Below, piece by piece: positions 33,928 to 43,664 of a stretch of DNA of 64,000 bases; position 1 is the stretch's first letter, and every line of letters begins with the position of its first letter. The notes below the pieces were generated by a model. That model did no database searches, was not told where the DNA came from, and was given only the letters and a program-made list of their open reading frames with translations. The DNA comes from Bacillota bacterium (GTDB taxonomy: Bacteria; Bacillota_E; Sulfobacillia; Sulfobacillales; JAIMBI01): contig JAKARZ010000003.1 of NCBI GenBank assembly GCA_021828405.1, forward strand, positions 22,171 to 86,170. Direction: 5' to 3'. A program made the position numbers and the translations under genes.

Positions 33928-34707
33928 AGCGCATATCCGCACCGCGAGGGCGCCAGGCTGAGCGGCCGACGCATGACGCGCCCAGCGGCGCAATGGGGCT
34001 TGCGGAGTCGCGGACCAGCACCCGCAGTGTATGACATTTTCCCCACGGCTCAAGCCGGGGGTCTTACGCTGAAGCCCGCTCCCTTTGCACACGGCCTGGG
34101 GAAAGGGTACTCCGACCTCCGAAGGATAAGGCCGCGCGCACGTATGCCATCCACGACGCTCTCATTAGCGATTGGGGGATTCAGGTGCTTGAGCGCGTGC
34201 TGGACTCCGAGGCCAAGCGCCTGGGCGCGGACATCCGGCGGCTGAAGCCCGGTGAAAATGTTGAAGTCTGATGGCCAAGAGAGACAACGCGTGGTGCGCC
34301 TTGCCGCTGTGAGAGAGTCTCGCATTCTCCGGGTGGGTCTGTCGATCACCGTCATACGCCCAAAAGAGGACTCTCCTGGCCGCCTGTGGTCCCCACCTCG
34401 TCCCAACCTGTCGGTGGTTGCGCTTAAGCCGCCGGAGCCCGGGCAGCCAGCGCCCTCCAGGAACTTACCCCCCTCATCCGGCCAGACTTGCGCGTCGTCG
34501 GGCAAGGCGTCGGGATCTCGCGACGAGCGGTCCTCGCCCCGCTTGTGGTGGGGCCCCGATGGAACATCACGGAAACGGTGCCCCAGCGAGACCGCCTGCC
34601 CGCACGTTGCGCATACGGAACACCTGCGCCGATGCGGATCCCCGGCGATGCCGCTCCTCGGGGACGACCCGATGCGGGCCGTCGGGTGCGCGAGCGGGCT
34701 GTCGTCC
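33928..34707. other. Non-coding, decayed region
   Basis: A hairpin at 34041-34061 (CCCC.CGGCT / AGCCG.GGGG) resembles the ends of IS200/IS605 elements. From about 34122 to 34271 one forward frame is protein-like and closes with a stop (TYAIHDALISDWG…ADIRRLKPGENVEV), and the same frame is again protein-like at about 34460-34700; I recognise neither. They may be pieces of a dead transposon gene. No intact gene is supported. Confidence 0.35.
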
Positions 34708-35853
34708 TCACAGAGCCGGAAGATTAGCGGCTGGGCGCACGGACAGCTTGACGTGGACGGACAGGACTTCACTGCCGCGTCCCACCACCACCGACACCGA
34801 TGTACCGATCGCGGTCTCCTCCAGCACCCTCACCATGGTCCGCAGGTCTTTCACTGGCCGACCAGCCATCTGTAGCACCAGGTCGCCCGGCCGAATGCCG
34901 GCGTGGGCTGCCGGACTCGCGGGATACACCCCGATGACCAAGAGCCCCCCGCCCCGGCTGACCCGATTGGCAACCTGAATCCCCACCCAGGGACGGCGCA
35001 CGTATCCATACCGCAGGATTTCGTGCAGCACATAGCGCACGGTATCTGAAGGAATCGAGAATCCAATGCCTTCAATACCGGTTCGCGCAATTTTGCTGGA
35101 GTTGATGCCGATGACCTGGTCCTGCTGATTCACCAGCGGTCCGCCGCTGTTGCCCGGGTTGATGGCCGCGTCCGTCTGAATCAGGTGATAGGACCAGCCG
35201 TCGCGATACAAGGTGCGGTCGGGCGCCGACACGATGCCTGCAGTGACGGAGTGGCTCAAGCCAAGCGCCTGCCCAATGGCCACCACCAGCTCACCCGGCT
35301 CCACTTGGCTCGACTGGGCGAGTGGCAGGTACGGGAGGTGATGGTCCGCAATCTGCAGCACCGCCAAGTCCGTGGCCGGGTCTACCCCCATGAGCCGTGC
35401 CCGATAGCGCTCTCCGCCGCGCGTGACCACCACCACCGCCGCCGCCCCGGCCACCACGTGGTAGTTGGTGACAATGTCCCCTTCGGCGTTCACCGCCACA
35501 CCCGACCCCAGCCCTTTCGTCGCCAGCCGGCCACCCTCCCGTTGCTCGTTCAGCACGGCGACGACAGCCGGGTCCGCTCGCCGCACAATCTGCACCACAG
35601 GCCAGCTGGCACTCGACAGCCGGGGCTTAGGTCCGCCAGCGGCCGGGCGCACCCACCACAAGAGCCCTCCCGCCAACAGACCCCCAATGGCCCCGAACAG
35701 CAGGGATTCCCAACGGTGGCGCAATGCGCGACCCCCTCTACCCAAAAAGGGTATGGGACGAGACCGCCGGTAGAAGGGCTGAGAGCGGAAAGTCAACCGG
35801 GGAAGCGGAAGCTTGAGCGTACGCCGCGGGAACCGTTCTCTGCGGTTGGTCAT
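34708..35853 (-). CDS. HtrA/DegP-like membrane-anchored serine protease with PDZ domain
   Basis: A quality-control protease facing outside the membrane. A signal anchor lies at about 51-68 (LLFGAIGGLLAGGLLWWV), then a trypsin-like domain with His132 (TNYHVVAG), Asp162 (DPATDLAVLQI) and Ser236 (NPGNSGGPL). A single C-terminal PDZ domain (about 280-370, GLLVIGVYPASPAAHAGIRPGDLVL) follows. The length of 381 residues fits. The start MTNRRERF (35853) is uncertain since only a weak ribosome binding site is seen; frames further upstream look non-coding. Confidence 0.9.
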   Translation of the reverse strand: MTNRRERFPRRTLKLPLPRLTFRSQPFYRRSRPIPFLGRGGRALRHRWESLLFGAIGGLLAGGLLWWVRPAAGGPKPRLSSASWPVVQIVRRADPAVVAVLNEQREGGRLATKGLGSGVAVNAEGDIVTNYHVVAGAAAVVVVTRGGERYRARLMGVDPATDLAVLQIADHHLPYLPLAQSSQVEPGELVVAIGQALGLSHSVTAGIVSAPDRTLYRDGWSYHLIQTDAAINPGNSGGPLVNQQDQVIGINSSKIARTGIEGIGFSIPSDTVRYVLHEILRYGYVRRPWVGIQVANRVSRGGGLLVIGVYPASPAAHAGIRPGDLVLQMAGRPVKDLRTMVRVLEETAIGTSVSVVVGRGSEVLSVHVKLSVRPAANLPAL

Positions 35854-36269
35854 CGGGTGATCAAATTTCCCAGGCTGGCAGGGATGGAAATGCGAAACTT
35901 TGGTGGGCAATCCAGCGAACACCCTGCGATTTGGCGGAAAGCCGCTCGCCATAGATGGCCTTTGTCCTGGACATGCTTGCCGGGAGAAGAACTGGAAGAG
36001 GCACGTATCGTGAAGCATCTTCGTTGGGGGGGTGGAGGAGGGTGGGCTGGCTCTTTCGGTCGCCCTCGCATTGGCGGCGCGGGCGGGAGGGCTGGGGGTC
36101 AGTGCGACGCATACGCCCGCACCATCCCAGCGACCGTGATGGCTTCCAGCCGACAGGTCCGCCAACTGCCCTCGGGGTCGCGGTGGACCTTTGACCGCGT
36201 GCTGGCCTCACGCAGGCCAGCGGGTTTGTCGACCACGCAACCGCGGCCAGCACCCCCGAATCGCCCACG

Positions 36270-37760
36270 GATCACCGGTTCCTGTCACGCGCAGAGGCTG
36301 CAGCGCTTTGGCGCCAATCCTGCGACCGTGCACCATCTGGTGCCGTACGTGAGCCATCGCGGGTTCGCCGTTCCCCTCCCCGGCCCCATCGTGGCGGTCC
36401 GGGGCACCGGGGCTCAGGTGAATCAGCTGTTCGCGACCCACCTCACACGCTTCTCAAGCAAATAGGCGGGAAGCGTCGTCGCCCCGCGCGGCGCGTGACT
36501 CAACGCGTCGGAGCCCTGACGACCTCGGGGGTCCGGCCAGCACCTCTGCACAAGCTCTCGCGGGCCCATCGTCCTTCAACGACACCACGCTCACCGATAG
36601 TGGAGGCCAGCTCATGGCGGTCTTCTCACTGTCGCCGGCGCAGAGAGCGCAGATGGCGCTCGCCGTCGGCGACGGGACCCACAGCACCACAGTCGTGTTG
36701 CTGTCCGCCTCGGAGGGCCAGCTTCCCGGCACCACGTGTCTCTGGACTGTCACCACGGTGCTCCAGGCCAACCACCTCGTGAGCCAGGTCGGGCGTGGCC
36801 AACTTGAGGTGGACACCGCCGGAAATGTATCCAGCATCTACCCGCCAGACGTGAACCGAACTGCCCACCCCAACCGTGTCGGTGGCCTGCACAGAACAGA
36901 ACGCCTGCACCAACGCTTCGTGTCCTGGCATCATACCGGACATTGCAGAAGAATTGAAGAAGAACATCGCTTGATCTGCAGATGATGGAGGCGGCCTCCC
37001 CTGGCGCAAACATCCAGCTGGTTGAGGCCGGCAACATCCGGAGCTCCCACCCCTTGATGGACCCCGCCATGACGCGGCCCACCGTGTTCAGCATCAACTA
37101 CGGCGTCGGCTACTTGGTGACCCCGCCGGTTGAGCCCGGCACTCAGCAGTCCCGGGACATGATTGCCGCGATGGCTAACGCTGAAGGCATGACCGTGATG
37201 ACAGCGCCCGGCGACCGTGGCGCCTTTTGGCGCGCAGTTCAGCGACATGGCGCCGCACCCCAGCTATCCCACCAGTAGCAACAACAACGTAAGTGCACCG
37301 GGCAGCTCGAAGGGGGCGGCCCCTCGGCGCGGAAATCCCCCGTGTGAGGCTGCTCTCCTTCCTCGAGAGGGAGAACATGGCCTCGGGCGGGTACAGTTCA
37401 GGTGGAACTGGCGCCGTTCTACCAGATGGGATTCGTGCCACCTGGCATGGGTCGCGGCCATCCCGAGGTCCCGCTGCCGACTTCAGTCGTTACGCCCGGC
37501 TACGGCGCGCCCCTGGGCGGCGTGGCCTACCCCGTGGGCGGCACGAGTGGGGCAGCGCCTCTGTGTGCTGGCTACCTGGCTGCCTGGCCAACGCGCTGGG
37601 CATGGAGCTCAGCAGCATCAACCACGGCACGTATCCGCTCTCCCGGGTCAATCCCGCCATCCTGGAACCCGTGGCATTGGCAACAACGGCGATATTCCGT
37701 CCCTCCACGGTACAACCCCGCCACCGGGCTGGGGACTCGAACGTCGATCGCCTGACACCT
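36270..37760 (+). pseudogene. Frameshifted sedolisin (S53, kumamolisin-like) protease
   Basis: Pieces of an S53 acid protease follow one another in different frames. The propeptide is at 36290-36450 (QRFGANPATVHHLVPYVSHR, then PGPIVAVRGTGAQVNQLF). The catalytic domain begins near 36972 with DLQMMEAASPGANIQLVEA, the Glu/Asp helix region, and continues with SINYG and APGDRGAF (oxyanion Asp). Near 37527 a further frame has YPVGGTSGAAPLCAG with the catalytic serine, and another has a GNNG…GWG-type end. At least three frame changes separate these parts, and 36466-36960 is not recognisable, so the gene is dead. Such secreted proteases are typical of acidophiles; the decay looks recent because the motifs are still clear. 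Confidence 0.75.
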
Positions 37761-38048
37761 CACCTCCTGCAACTCACTGGCCAGGGCGGACCTGGAGGGA
37801 CCGGCCCGACTCACGGTCGCGTGTCGAACCGTCTCGGACCCCAGTGGCCCGTGCAATGCCACGGGCGCTGGGGTGGCCGGGGCTCTCGATGGACGGATGG
37901 ATTCCCAAACGGTTCACAGTCAACCGCCGTGCCCCGTACGAGAACAGCCCGTCATAATTCCGCCCTGCATGGCAGGTTCCTACAGGAATCGGGTACACTG
38001 ATCAGGTAAGTGAACCGGTGGGAGACCTTTCTCAAGCGAGACCGAAAT

Positions 38049-38165
38049 GCCTCCGGCCCTGGCGCGACGGCGCATGCATGCATGCGCCCTCAGGGAGGCG
38101 GTTGGGTGTCCACAGCCCCCTGGCAACGGGTGCAGCAGGTCGGCGACCTTCTTCACGAACCGACC
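38049..38165 (+). promoter_or_regulatory. Structured leader upstream of the diguanylate cyclase
   Basis: Nested hairpins precede the gene at 38189. A perfect 20-bp palindrome GGCGCATGCATGCATGCGCC (38069-38088) is enclosed by GCCTCC (38049-38054) and GGAGGC (38094-38099). Then GGTCGG (38138-38143) pairs with CCGACC (38160-38165) just before the ribosome binding site. This could be a regulatory RNA leader or a protein-binding site. I could not match it with confidence to a c-di-GMP riboswitch. Confidence 0.4.
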
Positions 38166-38188
38166 AAGGGAGAGAAAGGAGCAGGCGC

Positions 38189-39001
38189 ATGCGCATCGTC
38201 CATCGCCAGCGCCACGAGGACCACGCCCGGTTGCCGCACGACCCACGGTCCATCCAGGACCTCCCGCGAGTACTCCCCACCGCATTCGCGCCGTCCCTGG
38301 CGGTCCGCGATCCTTACCTGTCTTGGCTGTGGCTCGGCGTGGCGCTCGCCGGTCCAGCCATCGGATTGGTCTTCCCACAGATCGTGGCCCCTGACATTGT
38401 CGTCCATCGCGTGTTCGCGTTTCGACTCTTGAGTGTGGCGGCAGGCGTCGTCGCGGGAGGGTGGGCCCTAGCGGTGGCGTGGCTCACCCTGCACCGCGCC
38501 AACCGAAAACTGGCTGCACTGGCGCTGCAAGACCCTTTGACCGGACTGGCTAACCTGCGGCGGTTTCACGCGGGACTTACTGCGGTGCTGAACCAAGCAG
38601 CCCCGTCGAGCCTGCTCATCGGAGACCTGGACCACTTCAAACGTATCAACGACCAGTATGGGCACCTACAGGGCGACCACGTCTTGGTGACCGTGGCCGC
38701 TACCCTATCACGCAGCATTCGCGAGAACGATCTGGTAGCGCGAATTGGCGGCGAGGAGTTTGCCGTCCTGTTGCCGGGAGCGGACCTGGCGGTCGCCACG
38801 GGGATTGCCGAGCGCATGCGGCGGGCGGTAGAGTCCTTGGCCTGCGGGGTCACCATTAGTCTGGGCATCGCGCTATATCCCGACCACGCGACGGATCCCA
38901 CTTCCCTGGTTAAGGCCGCCGACGATGCGACGTATCGCGCCAAGAGCTTAGGTCGCAACCAGGTGGCGGTCTGGCAGGTGCAGTCGCCCAGCGGAACCTG
39001 A
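38189..39001 (+). CDS. Membrane diguanylate cyclase (GGDEF domain)
   Basis: It makes cyclic di-GMP from two GTP. Two N-terminal membrane helices (about 44-63 and 80-100) are followed by a GGDEF domain with DPLTGLANLRRF (115-126), GDLDHFKRINDQYGH and the active-site GGEEF at 187-191. The inhibitory I-site RxxD (Arg178-Asp181) is intact five residues ahead, so product inhibition is expected. There is no EAL domain and no large sensory domain. I start at ATG 38189 with AAAGGAG 9 bp upstream; the open frame before it is not coding. The gene stands alone after a structured leader. Confidence 0.92.
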   Translation: MRIVHRQRHEDHARLPHDPRSIQDLPRVLPTAFAPSLAVRDPYLSWLWLGVALAGPAIGLVFPQIVAPDIVVHRVFAFRLLSVAAGVVAGGWALAVAWLTLHRANRKLAALALQDPLTGLANLRRFHAGLTAVLNQAAPSSLLIGDLDHFKRINDQYGHLQGDHVLVTVAATLSRSIRENDLVARIGGEEFAVLLPGADLAVATGIAERMRRAVESLACGVTISLGIALYPDHATDPTSLVKAADDATYRAKSLGRNQVAVWQVQSPSGT

Positions 39002-39905
39002 TCCTCTCCCGGCGCACACGGGCAGGGACACGATGTCCTTCACGCCCCAGAAGAGCACACGCCCGCCGTAGACGCAGGGGGCGGTCTCCTCATTGACATT
39101 GCCGTTGAGCCCCGCGAAACAGTGGGGACACCAGCATCTCGCGCCATGCCGCCCAGCCACCAGGCAACCGGACTCGGAGAGAATCCTCGTGTGGAGGCTG
39201 AGCGCGGTGTACCGCTGAAGGGGCACCCTGTCGTCCGGCCAATGCGGAACGGCCTGCGACCTTCGTCGCCGCTACACCGGCGCCGAATCCCTCAGCAAAC
39301 GGTGATGAGGCTGACCGACGATAGCGTCGCCGCGACTTTGGCTTCCCGAGGCCTTCAAGCGTCCCCTGCTCCCTGGGTCCATCTCGAACGTGAGGGGCGG
39401 GTTGCCAATTTCGGGACGTCCTCTGGCAGCGACACGGTCGCGCCGACGCGGCAGGAAAGGCCGGGCGCCAGTGAACGCGGTCGACACACGGAAAGACGGG
39501 CCCGCTGAGGGCGCGATCGTCCAGCGGGAACGGACCCGCGTACCGCCACGCGACGGAGAGAGGGCACTACGTCAACCGCCAGAAAGGTAGCCAACCACTC
39601 TTGGAGCCTAGTGGCCAACCCCCATTACGACGGACACGTGGCCAACATCAAGAAGCTCCTGTTTGAGGTGGAAACGATCCACCGGCCATTGCCAAGCACC
39701 GGCTGCCTCGCTTTGGGTGTGGTGGAAAGCGCCCCGACCCCGCAAACAGTGTTACGACCCCCACGTCGGCGCAGGTCCGCGCGCGGATGCACGCACGCCA
39801 GGTCTCTGCGGCCGAGCACATGCCGGTGCTCGGGTTGCCCGCCAACACGAGCCGCAGCGCAACCCGGACAGTTCCGCCCGCAGGGCCGGGCTCATCCTGC
39901 GAGTC
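39002..39905. other. Region without a supported gene
   Basis: About 900 bp. A minus-strand frame around 39020-39180 has a CPHC…NGNVNEE segment faintly like the zinc-ribbon end of TnpB-type proteins, too weak to call. I see nothing else. Confidence 0.35.
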
Positions 39906-41066
39906 CTACGACAGCGCCTGCCCAAAATCGGCGATGATGTCTCCCGCATCTTCAATGCCAACCGATATCCGCACAACGCTTGGGTCGATGCCCACAGCCG
40001 CCTTCTCTTCGGCGGAGAGTTCGCGGTGCGAGGCGACGGCGGGATGTGAGACCGTGGTGGAGACGTCTCCGAGGCTCGGCACGAACCGCACAAGCTGAAG
40101 AGCCTGGACCATGCGCTGCACGGCACCGAAGCCTCCCTTCACGGACATGGACACGATCGACCCGAACCCGCGGGTCAGGAGGCGCTGCGCCAGTTCATGG
40201 TCGGGGTGGGACGGCAGACCTGGGTAGTACACTTGGCGCACCGACGCCATGTCCTCCAGAGCGTGCGCAAGTTGGAGCGCGTTGGAGCTGGACCGATCCA
40301 TGCGGAGAGCCAGCGTTCGCGCACCGCGCAGGGCCAGCCAGGCCGCAAACGGATCCGGCGTGAACCCGGCCGAATCGACGATGCGGTCCACGGACGCGAT
40401 CCGCTCGCGGGATCCGGCCACCACACCGAGAATGAGGTCGCTGTGGCCTCCGAGGAACTTGGTCACGGAATGAACGACCAGGTCGGCACCCCAGGCGGAC
40501 GGGCGCGCGTGAAAGGGGGTGGCAAAGGTGTTGTCCACCAGCACGGGCACCCCGTGGTCATGGGCCATCGCGATGAGCTCCTTCAAGGGGCTGACGCGAC
40601 CCAGGGGATTGGAGATGCTTTCCGCGACCAAGATCGCCCGCGGCCCGCTGAGCGCCGCATCCATCGCCGCCAAGTCGTGGGTGTCGACCCATTCCATGCG
40701 GTAGCCGAACGGAGTGAGCAGTTTGCGCGCGATGCCCACCGTACCCCCATAAATCTCGCGGGCCAGCAAGATGCGCGACGGCTGAGGGGCCAGCGCCAGA
40801 ATGGCGGCAAAGAGGCCGGCGGTGCCGGATGCGGTGACCACCGCGGCTTCGGTCTCCTCCAAGGCTGCGACCAACTGGGCAAGCCCCTCGAAGTTGGGAT
40901 TGCCCCCCCGCGTGTAGGAGTACCCCGGGCGCTCGCCGCCCAGCAGGGCATCTACTTCATCGATGTCGCGAAATGAGTACACCGACGTCTGAAAGATGGG
41001 AGGGGATACGGCGTTGGCAGGGGTCGCGGTTTCCGAAGGGCTCGCGGCCCTCGTGTAGAAGTCCAT
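39906..41066 (-). CDS. Trans-sulfuration-type PLP enzyme, copy 1
   Basis: A 386-residue enzyme of the Cys/Met metabolism PLP family (cystathionine gamma-synthase/lyase, methionine gamma-lyase or O-acetylhomoserine sulfhydrylase). Key blocks are PGYSYTRGGNPNFEGLAQLVAALE, ASGTAGLFAAILAL, VLVDNTFATPF and the PLP lysine in HSVTKFLGGHSDLILG. The exact reaction cannot be decided from motifs alone. The ATG at 41066 is preceded by AAGGAGG at 6 bp; the long upstream extension of the frame is not coding. A paralogue lies 352 bp upstream in the same direction. Confidence 0.9.
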   Translation of the reverse strand: MDFYTRAASPSETATPANAVSPPIFQTSVYSFRDIDEVDALLGGERPGYSYTRGGNPNFEGLAQLVAALEETEAAVVTASGTAGLFAAILALAPQPSRILLAREIYGGTVGIARKLLTPFGYRMEWVDTHDLAAMDAALSGPRAILVAESISNPLGRVSPLKELIAMAHDHGVPVLVDNTFATPFHARPSAWGADLVVHSVTKFLGGHSDLILGVVAGSRERIASVDRIVDSAGFTPDPFAAWLALRGARTLALRMDRSSSNALQLAHALEDMASVRQVYYPGLPSHPDHELAQRLLTRGFGSIVSMSVKGGFGAVQRMVQALQLVRFVPSLGDVSTTVSHPAVASHRELSAEEKAAVGIDPSVVRISVGIEDAGDIIADFGQALS

Positions 41067-41418
41067 GGCGGCCTCCTTGTGCGCCCATTTGCACTGAGTT
41101 GAGTCTCTGGGCCCAATATCCGAGACCTGGGCCCCACCGTCAACAATTGCGGGCGATACCCGGGGAGACCGAGCATCTCGGTCCGTTGGCCAGGCTGACT
41201 CGCCAGGAATCGCCACCGATCGCTCGGTGCCGCTCCCCACCCGTCGCTCGCCGGCGGCGCGACCGTGGTGCCGCCCCAGGGAACGGCCGGCAGGATTGGC
41301 CTCGCCCCCCACGCGCACGAGCGGCCGAACCCTTGCCATCCCACACCCATACGCCGGGCCAACGAGGCTGGCACCCATTCGCGCTCAAGGCTCGCGAGGC
41401 GCCGGCCGTCGACGGCCG
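41067..41418. other. Gap between the two PLP enzymes
   Basis: About 350 bp without a gene. I looked for a SAM or T-box leader and saw none that I could support. Confidence 0.4.
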
Positions 41419-42612
41419 CTACGGCGCGTGGCGCGCTCGCTTCAGAGCCTGGCGAAGGTCCTGCAGGAGATCGTCCGGGTCCTCGAGCCCGATCGACAGG
41501 CGGATCAGGTGTGAGTGAATACCCGCCAGCCGGCTTTCCTCTGGGGTCAGGGAGCGGTGGGTCAGCGTAGACGGCTGCTCGACCAGAGAGGTCGTGTCCC
41601 CCAGGCTGACCGCCCGCGAAAAAAGCTCCAGGTTGTCCATGAACGCTTCCGGTGACACATCCGTCGCCAACTCGATCGCCATCATCCCGCCGGCCTGGCC
41701 CCCCCGAAAGTGACCGTGCACCCACCGATGCTGTGGATGGCTGACCAGGCCGGGATAGATCACCCGTCCGTACGAAGCCATATCGGCTAGCCCTTCGGCG
41801 ACCGCCAGTCCGTGGCGGCTGTGGGCTTCCATCCGGAGCGGCAGCGTGGCCAATCCTCGCCAGAGCATGTACGACGCAAATGGACTGGCGACGCTGCCCA
41901 TCTGGCTGACAAGCGCCTTGACAGGGGCCAGCGCCTCCGCAGATCCGGAGACGGTCCCGGCCAGGGTGTCCCCATGGCCATTCATGTACTTGGTCGCCGA
42001 GTTCACCACCAACGTTGCGCCATCAACAAGCGGCTGATACAGATATCCGGTTGCGAATGTGTTGTCAACGATGAGCGATATTCCCCGCTCCTGGCACAAA
42101 GACCCGATCGCATCCAACGGAGGAACCACCATTCCTGGATTGGCTATCGTTTCCACGATTATAGCCCTGGTTTTATCTGATACATGTCGTTTTATTTCGT
42201 CTATAGAGGTCATGTCTACAAAGGTGAATGTGAGCCCGTAAGCGTCTCCCAACCCATGGCGCACCGCGTACGTGCCCCCATACTGCACGGGACTCATCAG
42301 CACCTCATCACCCGTCCTCACCAGGGACAGTAGCGCCGCGGAGATGGCAGCCATGCCCGATGCGAGGACAAGGCTGGCGGCCGCCCCTTCCCACACGGAC
42401 ACCACCCGGCTCGCGGCGTCGGTGGTGGGATTGCCGCCTCGCGTGTAAACGTAGCCGGGATGGTCGCCTCGCGCAACTTGGGATCCATCTTGGTACTGCG
42501 CGAAGCGAAAACTGGAGGTGAGGTAGAGCGGCGGAGTGAGCGATTCTCCGAAAGTGCTGGGGCCGTGGTCATGCGCGTGGAGCGCAGACGTTTGTCGTCG
42601 GGGCATAAACAT
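41419..42612 (-). CDS. Trans-sulfuration-type PLP enzyme, copy 2
   Basis: A 397-residue paralogue of the previous enzyme. It has HPGYVYTRGGNPTTDAASRVV, ASGMAAISAALLSLV, SLIVDNTFATGYLYQPL and the PLP lysine in VVNSATKYMNGHGDTLAG. Together with copy 1 it could give the gamma-synthase/lyase or a lyase/sulfhydrylase pair of sulfur amino-acid metabolism. I start at ATG 42612 with GGAAGG just upstream; a second ATG follows two codons later. The open frame before 42612 has no coding character. Confidence 0.88.
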   Translation of the reverse strand: MFMPRRQTSALHAHDHGPSTFGESLTPPLYLTSSFRFAQYQDGSQVARGDHPGYVYTRGGNPTTDAASRVVSVWEGAAASLVLASGMAAISAALLSLVRTGDEVLMSPVQYGGTYAVRHGLGDAYGLTFTFVDMTSIDEIKRHVSDKTRAIIVETIANPGMVVPPLDAIGSLCQERGISLIVDNTFATGYLYQPLVDGATLVVNSATKYMNGHGDTLAGTVSGSAEALAPVKALVSQMGSVASPFASYMLWRGLATLPLRMEAHSRHGLAVAEGLADMASYGRVIYPGLVSHPQHRWVHGHFRGGQAGGMMAIELATDVSPEAFMDNLELFSRAVSLGDTTSLVEQPSTLTHRSLTPEESRLAGIHSHLIRLSIGLEDPDDLLQDLRQALKRARHAP

Positions 42613-43664
42613 CCCTGCCTTCCCATAACAGTTGAGCCGCCATGCCCTCTCCGGTCGCACTTCAAGATTCAAACGTCCCACAGCCAGGCGCTGTCTGCGA
42701 CCTTGAGCGAGCCACCTCCACATAGTGACACACTTGCACGGGACGTCGGCCAGCGGCAGACCTGAAAGTTGTTGCCGCAAAGCACGAAGCCAATCCGTCC
42801 TGGAAACACATTCGACCGCAGGCCTGCCCCGAACAGCGGCAGCGGGCGAACGACCAATAGCCAGAATTGACTTGACAGTCCGTGGGGGCGGGTCCATGGT
42901 AGGAGTGAGTGGCGACGGCGGCCATGGGCTCGCGTTCCCGATTGGCAACCGCGCCACACGTTGGAGGTTGATTGTGCGAGGAAGTGCAGGCGGCTTTCAG
43001 ATTCAGTAACACTCCGTACACACGCTGCCTGTTCTTATGGGGCCCAAGGTCCGCGACAACGTGAGTCCCTAATACGGTCCCGACCCGTGCGGTGCAGATG
43101 TCTAGACAATTTCGAGCCCAGTCTCGCGAAGCAGGGCAGGGCGACTACATTTCTCCGATCCCGCGCCTCACAGGACCTGATGCCCGGCCAAGTAGGAGCC
43201 CCGGGAGGGTAAACGGATCGATGGCTGAGCCGAAGATTGCTCCGGGCTGTCCGCCCGGTCCTCGCGCGGCAGAGCGACGACCAAGCGCGCCAACGTGCGG
43301 GCCGCAAGGTGCAACGCTCGGCGGGGCCGTCTGGGGGCAGCGGCGACGGCCGGCCGCGACTCACGCCGAGGCGACCATCATGGCTTCCACCGCATTCACC
43401 TTTTTTCGGATGGATCGTCTGGGGTCGGGGAACTTTGCCGCCCCGCCCGCTATTGGCCTGGGTACACCGTGCCGGTCGCCGATAGGCCGACTGGGGCGAG
43501 GCGGCATTCTTCGACAGTTCAGGCACACGGCGGACCTAGCCCATCCCTTCACCAGATCGCACCCTCGGCCCCAGTCCGCGCTATTGAGGTCTCAAGTTCT
43601 TCAGTCCCGGTCAACGGCTTTGAGAGCCGTTTCTTACGATTGATGTAGAAGGAGGAACCTTGCA
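42613..43664. other. Intergenic region before the amino-acid permease
   Basis: About 1 kb between divergent genes. All open frames here look random in composition and share no family motif. GAAGGAGG at 43648-43655 belongs to the permease gene. No riboswitch that I know was recognised. Confidence 0.4.

Noticed and set aside
34050..34772. 240-codon minus-strand frame with two cysteine pairs
   Set aside because: Composition looks random, there is no ribosome binding site, and it runs into the HtrA-like gene; no family recognised.
38049..38110. c-di-GMP-I (GEMM) riboswitch before the diguanylate cyclase
   Set aside because: Only the short GCCTCCGGCC piece is similar; the conserved GGCAAACC part and the second helix are not found.
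38948..39226. TnpB-like zinc-ribbon fragment on the minus strand
   Set aside because: One CPHC and an NVNEE segment are not enough; no RuvC-like motif and no second cysteine pair in proper spacing.
41067..43664. SAM riboswitch or T-box near the trans-sulfuration genes
   Set aside because: No recognisable S-box core or T-box sequence was found in the leaders.
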